Below, in pieces: positions 2,592 through 5,357 of a stretch of DNA of 5,357 nucleotides. The stretch's first letter is position 1. Every line of letters begins with the position of its first letter. The stretch comes from Spirochaetaceae bacterium (lineage in GTDB: Bacteria > Spirochaetota > Spirochaetia > Treponematales > Breznakiellaceae). A model generated the notes under the pieces. That model worked only from the letters and a program-made list of their open reading frames with translations. It searched no databases and was not told the origin of the DNA. Made by a program: the position numbers and the translations under genes. Where the stretch lies: NCBI GenBank assembly GCA_031258625.1, contig JAIRMO010000114.1, positions 1 to 5,357 on the forward strand, in the 5' to 3' direction.

Positions 2592-5039
2592 ATGAAAATC
2601 TCGAATCTCGCGCGCTTCTTCGCGCTTGGCTTCCTGGCGGCCCTTTTGCTGGCGGGATGTTCTAACCCCATTACCGGGCTGTCCCCGGCATCGGGAGAGC
2701 CCCCGGCCGAGCTCCGGGCCGACCCCCTGGCCGAGCCTTTTACCGTGGACATCCGGATCGGTACAGGCAGTTCTGCCCGGACCGTTGCCGGCCCCTCCTC
2801 GGACCGGATTAAAGCGGGGCTCCGTAACTTTATCCAGCTTATCGTCGTGGATGACCAGGGGAATCTCGCCGCCCTCGTCGAGGATCGCCGGGAAAACGCC
2901 GGAGATGCGGACTGGACCCTGGCCATCGAGTCCCTGGATTTTAGAAAAACCTATTCCTTCCTCCTGTTGATGGGCTATTGGAAACACAACGGGAATTACG
3001 TCTATGACGACACGGAGAAGCCGACCCTGTTGGCCGCGGGGTACAAGGAGCAGATCGTGGAGCAGGGCGGGACGATCACGATGGAGATGTGGCCGGTGGT
3101 GGTGGACACGGAGTTTACCACGGCCAACTCCGGGGTACCCGCCGGTTCCCGGACAACGGCGCCGGTGGTAACCAACGGGAAGCCGGGGGCGGTGAGCCTG
3201 CTGCCGGTGGACTGGGGGGTAACGTGGACGGTTAAGCGGGGGGGAACCTCCGGGAACGGCTTTGAGAATCTGATAAAGGCCCAACAGGCGGTGGATGAAG
3301 ATGCCGGGGAGGACCTGTTGGTAAAGAGTAAACAAACCATCCTGAAGGCGGGGTCCCGGCAGACGGCTCCGGTCACCACGAATACCGCCACAGGGAACGG
3401 GATAACGGCGGCCCTGGGGAGCTATACCTCGGGGATAACGAATATCGGGGTCCGGGGGTCTGTGCAGTTCAAACTGGAATATGTGCCCTTTAACCTGACC
3501 GACGGCCGGGTCTGGGCCGGCTATAACGGGGAATCGAAGTTCAACTTGGACGGGAAGACGCCGCCGGTATGGATAATCCGGAATGGGGTGAACGACGAGG
3601 CCCAGGACAGCGCGACGGACTTTACCAACTTCGGGAAGGAAGGAAACGCCGCGGCGAACGGGAACGGGGCGGTGGCGTTTGTGGTAGCGGCGGATGAAGG
3701 GGACCCGCAAAACCCGAAAGCCGGGGACCTGGTGATCAAGGACGCGGCGTTTGTGGGGCCGTCCAATTTGACGACGGCGGCCATCAAGTTTACCACGGAA
3801 GGGTATGCGGGGCAGGCGGCGGCGTATTACGCGGTGGTAGCCGGGGGTACGGCCGCGCCTGAGTATTCGGCGTATACAACGGGCCTGGGTTCCTTCGCGG
3901 CGGGGACGGATCACCAGGGGACGGTGACGCTGGGAACGGCGAATGGGAACTATGACGTGTACGTGGTATTGTTCAAGGACGGGAAAGTGAGCGCGCCGGT
4001 GAAGCTGAACACGGCGGGTCGGGCCACCGGGGTACAGTTGAACAAGAGCAGTCTTGTCCTGGGGATAGGGAAGCAGGAAACGCTCATTGCCACGGTATTA
4101 CCCGCTGAAACGGCGAACAAGACGGTACGGTGGAGTACCGGGGCATCCGGAGTGGCGACGGTGAGCAACGGAACGGTAAGGGGCATAAGCGCCGGGAAGA
4201 CGACCATTACGGTAACCACCGAGGACGGGGGCCATACGGCGGCCTGTGAGGTAACGGTGCTGCCCGCCAACATGGTGTTTGTGGCGGGGGGGACCTTTCT
4301 CATGGGGAGTCCGGAGAATGAGCCAGAGCGAGATTCTCGCGAAACGCAGCATTTGGTAACGCTGAGCAGTTTTTATATAAGCAAGTATGAATTGAGCCAG
4401 GAGGAATATCGGTTATACGATCCGGACCATGTCAACTATTTCAACGGGGATAACCTGCCGGTGGAGCTGGTATCATGGTATGACGCGGTTAAGTATTGCA
4501 ACTGGCTGAGCGAACAGGCGGGACTGACCCCGGTGTATAAGATAAAAGACGAAAATATAACGAATGGCGAAAATGTAACGTGGGACACGAGCGCTAACGG
4601 GTACCGGCTGCCGACCGAGGCGGAATGGGAATACGCGTGCCGGGCGGGGACGACAACGGCGTTTAATACGGGGGATAACATAACGACGGACCAGGCGAAC
4701 TATAAGGGAGACGCTCCATACAATGGGAATGGGGCGGGGATAATCCGGGGCACGACCGTAGCGGTAGACAGTTTTGCTCCGAATGCCTGGGGATTATACA
4801 ACATGCACGGGAACCTGTGGGAGTGGTGCTGGGACAGGTATGTGATTGATTATTATTATAATAAACCCGCCGCGGTGACGAACCCGGTCGGGCCTGATAC
4901 TGGTGCTGGCTTGCTGCGGGGCGGGGCCTTGAGCGCCGATGGGAGGGCCCTGCGTTCGGCGACGCGGGGTTTTGACGGCCAAGCGGGGAAACAGTATAAC
5001 ACAGGCTTCCGGCTGGTGTGTGGGGCCTTGCCCCAGTAG
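2592..5039 (+). CDS. Large surface lipoprotein with Big_2 Ig-like domain and C-terminal FGE/C-type-lectin domain
   Basis: The product has 815 residues. The signal peptide (Lys2, Arg8, hydrophobic 9-21) ends in a perfect lipobox LAGC with Cys23, so the protein is exported and lipid-anchored. Residues about 24-475 are beta-rich, Gly/Asn/Thr-rich and unassigned, with a repeated AGSRTTAPVVTN-like motif (184-195, 253-264). Residues about 478-557 form a Big_2 Ig-like domain (VQLNKSSLVLGIG, then VRWSTGASGVATVSNG and GISAGKTTITVTT). Residues about 559-810 form an FGE-sulfatase/SUMF1-type domain: VFVAGGTFLMGS (562-573), RLPTEAEWEYACRAG (672-686), NAWGLYNMHGNLWEWCWDRY (731-750), and TGFRLV (804-809). 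The cysteines that catalyse formylglycine formation in true FGEs fall in the segment 776-795, which has none, so a binding role is more likely than an enzymatic one. This fold is used by variable proteins of diversity-generating retroelements such as TvpA. Start chosen for its Shine-Dalgarno and signal peptide. Codon choice changes after about residue 150. A C21 tract upstream suggests variable expression. Confidence 0.9.
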   Translation: MKISNLARFFALGFLAALLLAGCSNPITGLSPASGEPPAELRADPLAEPFTVDIRIGTGSSARTVAGPSSDRIKAGLRNFIQLIVVDDQGNLAALVEDRRENAGDADWTLAIESLDFRKTYSFLLLMGYWKHNGNYVYDDTEKPTLLAAGYKEQIVEQGGTITMEMWPVVVDTEFTTANSGVPAGSRTTAPVVTNGKPGAVSLLPVDWGVTWTVKRGGTSGNGFENLIKAQQAVDEDAGEDLLVKSKQTILKAGSRQTAPVTTNTATGNGITAALGSYTSGITNIGVRGSVQFKLEYVPFNLTDGRVWAGYNGESKFNLDGKTPPVWIIRNGVNDEAQDSATDFTNFGKEGNAAANGNGAVAFVVAADEGDPQNPKAGDLVIKDAAFVGPSNLTTAAIKFTTEGYAGQAAAYYAVVAGGTAAPEYSAYTTGLGSFAAGTDHQGTVTLGTANGNYDVYVVLFKDGKVSAPVKLNTAGRATGVQLNKSSLVLGIGKQETLIATVLPAETANKTVRWSTGASGVATVSNGTVRGISAGKTTITVTTEDGGHTAACEVTVLPANMVFVAGGTFLMGSPENEPERDSRETQHLVTLSSFYISKYELSQEEYRLYDPDHVNYFNGDNLPVELVSWYDAVKYCNWLSEQAGLTPVYKIKDENITNGENVTWDTSANGYRLPTEAEWEYACRAGTTTAFNTGDNITTDQANYKGDAPYNGNGAGIIRGTTVAVDSFAPNAWGLYNMHGNLWEWCWDRYVIDYYYNKPAAVTNPVGPDTGAGLLRGGALSADGRALRSATRGFDGQAGKQYNTGFRLVCGALPQ
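3141..3383 (+). repeat. Internal repeat of a 12-residue motif in the lipoprotein
   Basis: AGSRTTAPVVTN (codons 3141-3176) and AGSRQTAPVTTN (3348-3383) match at 10 of 12 residues and lie 69 residues apart. The DNA has diverged at many third positions (GGTTCCCGG against GGGTCCCGG), so this is an old duplication of a structural module rather than a recent slippage event. Confidence 0.55.
4911..5036 (+). other. Candidate variable region of the C-type-lectin domain
   Basis: Codons 774-815 cover Leu-Leu-Arg-Gly-Gly through the C-terminus. In FGE-like proteins of diversity-generating retroelements, the ligand-binding variable residues lie in this last part, between the conserved RGG and GFRL. Here the usual Asn/Trp-rich core (such as GGSWNN) is replaced by GGALSADGRALRSATRGFDG, while the framing residues are kept. 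That pattern fits diversification but does not prove it. No matching template repeat is seen elsewhere in the window. Confidence 0.3.
5021..5035 (+). repeat. Small hairpin at the very end of the lipoprotein gene
   Basis: TGGGGC (5021-5026) pairs with GCCCCA (5030-5035) around CTT, just before the stop TAG at 5037-5039. The octamer GGGGCCTT is repeated at 5022-5029 and 5041-5048. In retroelement-diversified genes a GC-rich element and a hairpin follow the variable region, so the position is worth noting. The stem is short and could be chance. Confidence 0.35.
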
Positions 5040-5073
5040 GGGGGCCTTACCAGGGCCGGTGAGTTCCGGGTAG

Positions 5074-5097
5074 AACCGGGGAGGTAACTCCCCGGTT
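5074..5097 (+). terminator. Probable terminator of the large lipoprotein gene
   Basis: AACCGGGGAG (5074-5083) pairs perfectly with CTCCCCGGTT (5088-5097) around a GTAA (GNRA-type) loop, starting 35 nt after the stop codon. The T tract is poor (TTTCC), so termination may be partial or the hairpin may mainly protect the 3' end. An alternative stem, CCGGT (5056-5060) with ACCGG (5075-5079), would compete with it. Confidence 0.65.
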
Positions 5098-5122
5098 TCC
5101 GCCACCGATCCGGACGCGCCCC

Positions 5123-5357
5123 ATGGTTGTACTACGACAGTTCTCGACCATCAATACTGACTATTTTTGTCATAAATACTTCCTTCCTTGGGCAAACCTT
5201 TCTATTGCCATGGGCTTATTCGGAAACAGCGGATCGGGAAACCTGAATTTGGGTAAAAATCTTCGTTTTTTTTTCTTTTTATTGACGCCGATTAAAAGTT
5301 ATGATACAATTAAAGAAATCAGTTTAGAAAAACTGTTATCATTTCTTTTGGATAAAG
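5123..5357 (+). CDS. Doubtful open frame running off the right edge
   Basis: From ATG 5123 (or ATG 5210) a plus-strand frame stays open to the window end, at least 78 codons. The last part reads SYDTIKEISLEKLLSFLLDK, an amphipathic stretch that looks like real protein. Against it, neither ATG has a Shine-Dalgarno, the middle is a Phe/Leu run made by a T-rich tract (5266-5280), and a good promoter (5282-5310) lies within it. The frame is listed because it cannot be excluded from this window. A chance open frame over a promoter region is at least as likely. No family is recognised. Confidence 0.2.
   Translation, partial: MVVLRQFSTINTDYFCHKYFLPWANLSIAMGLFGNSGSGNLNLGKNLRFFFFLLTPIKSYDTIKEISLEKLLSFLLDK
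5282..5310 (+). promoter_or_regulatory. Sigma-70-type promoter for a gene beyond the right edge
   Basis: TTGACG (5282-5287), a 17-bp spacer and TACAAT (5305-5310) match the consensus at 5 of 6 bases in each box, with an A/T-rich segment and a run of T (5266-5280) just upstream. Transcription would start near 5317. A small hairpin CAGTTT-AGAA-AAACTG (5320-5335) lies in the first bases of the predicted transcript. Confidence 0.6.

Larger units (their letters stand above)
5040..5357. other. Right-hand intergenic region
   Basis: It is GC-rich up to about 5120, holding the lipoprotein terminator, and then AT-rich with the promoter at 5282-5310. Apart from the doubtful open frame at 5123-5357 I see no gene, no RNA gene and no template-repeat copy of the lipoprotein 3' end. 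Confidence 0.5.

Noticed and set aside
2586..3914. A 442-codon minus-strand open frame opposite the large lipoprotein
   Set aside because: Its product is very rich in Arg, Pro, Gly and His with no domain, it has no ribosome-binding site, and the plus-strand protein over the same bases has clear signal and domain features. High GC explains the absence of stops.
3648..3990. Repetitive-looking GGGAACGG and GCGGCG motifs in the lipoprotein coding sequence
   Set aside because: They follow from Gly, Asn and Ala codons with G-rich third positions. No regular period or tandem unit could be made out.
4911..5357. A template repeat for the lectin-type 3' end within the window
   Set aside because: I found no second copy of the segment or of its GGCTTCCGGCTGGT end on either strand.

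Overview
The window looks like a spirochaete chromosome, most likely a Treponema-type organism from a gut or oral community. This is inferred from the type of the 815-residue lipoprotein (LAGC lipobox, bacterial Ig-like domain, C-terminal FGE/C-type-lectin domain), from a second relaxed-lipobox lipoprotein, and from a long poly-C tract in front of a surface-protein gene. No rRNA, tRNA, CRISPR array, transposase or reverse transcriptase is visible.

Layout. At the left edge is the 5' end of a small minus-strand gene (1-83), preceded by a non-coding stretch rich in alternative hairpins (84-255). A strong minus-strand terminator (256-286) closes a minus-strand lipoprotein gene of the DUF4163/DUF3298 (RsiV/PdaC-like) type (410-1228). 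Back to back with it, 100 bp away, is a plus-strand class I SAM-dependent methyltransferase gene (1329-2108). The two genes share a compact intergenic region in which divergent promoters physically overlap, and the minus-strand promoter lies so close to the ATG that its transcript is probably leaderless.

Next comes a 483-bp non-coding region (2109-2591) with T-rich tracts, copies of a GTTCCAAAAC-type palindrome, a short leader ORF with an excellent ribosome-binding site (2396-2488), and an uninterrupted run of 21 C inside that leader ORF. It leads into the main gene, an 815-residue surface lipoprotein (2592-5039): signal peptide II, a long beta-rich N-terminal region with an internal repeat, a Big_2-type Ig domain, and an FGE-sulfatase/C-type-lectin-fold domain. 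A hairpin terminator (5074-5097) follows. The right edge has a good sigma-70-type promoter (5282-5310) pointing out of the window, and a competing open frame that runs off the end.

The point of most interest is the combination at 2396-5039. A hypermutable C21 tract sits in a translated leader just ahead of a lipoprotein whose C-terminal domain belongs to the same fold class as the variable proteins of diversity-generating retroelements (for example TvpA of Treponema denticola), and it lacks the FGE catalytic cysteines. One base lost from the tract would join the leader ORF in frame to the lipoprotein. This suggests a phase-variable, and perhaps sequence-diversified, surface ligand-binding protein. 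The variation itself cannot be shown from one sequence, and no template repeat or reverse transcriptase lies in the window.
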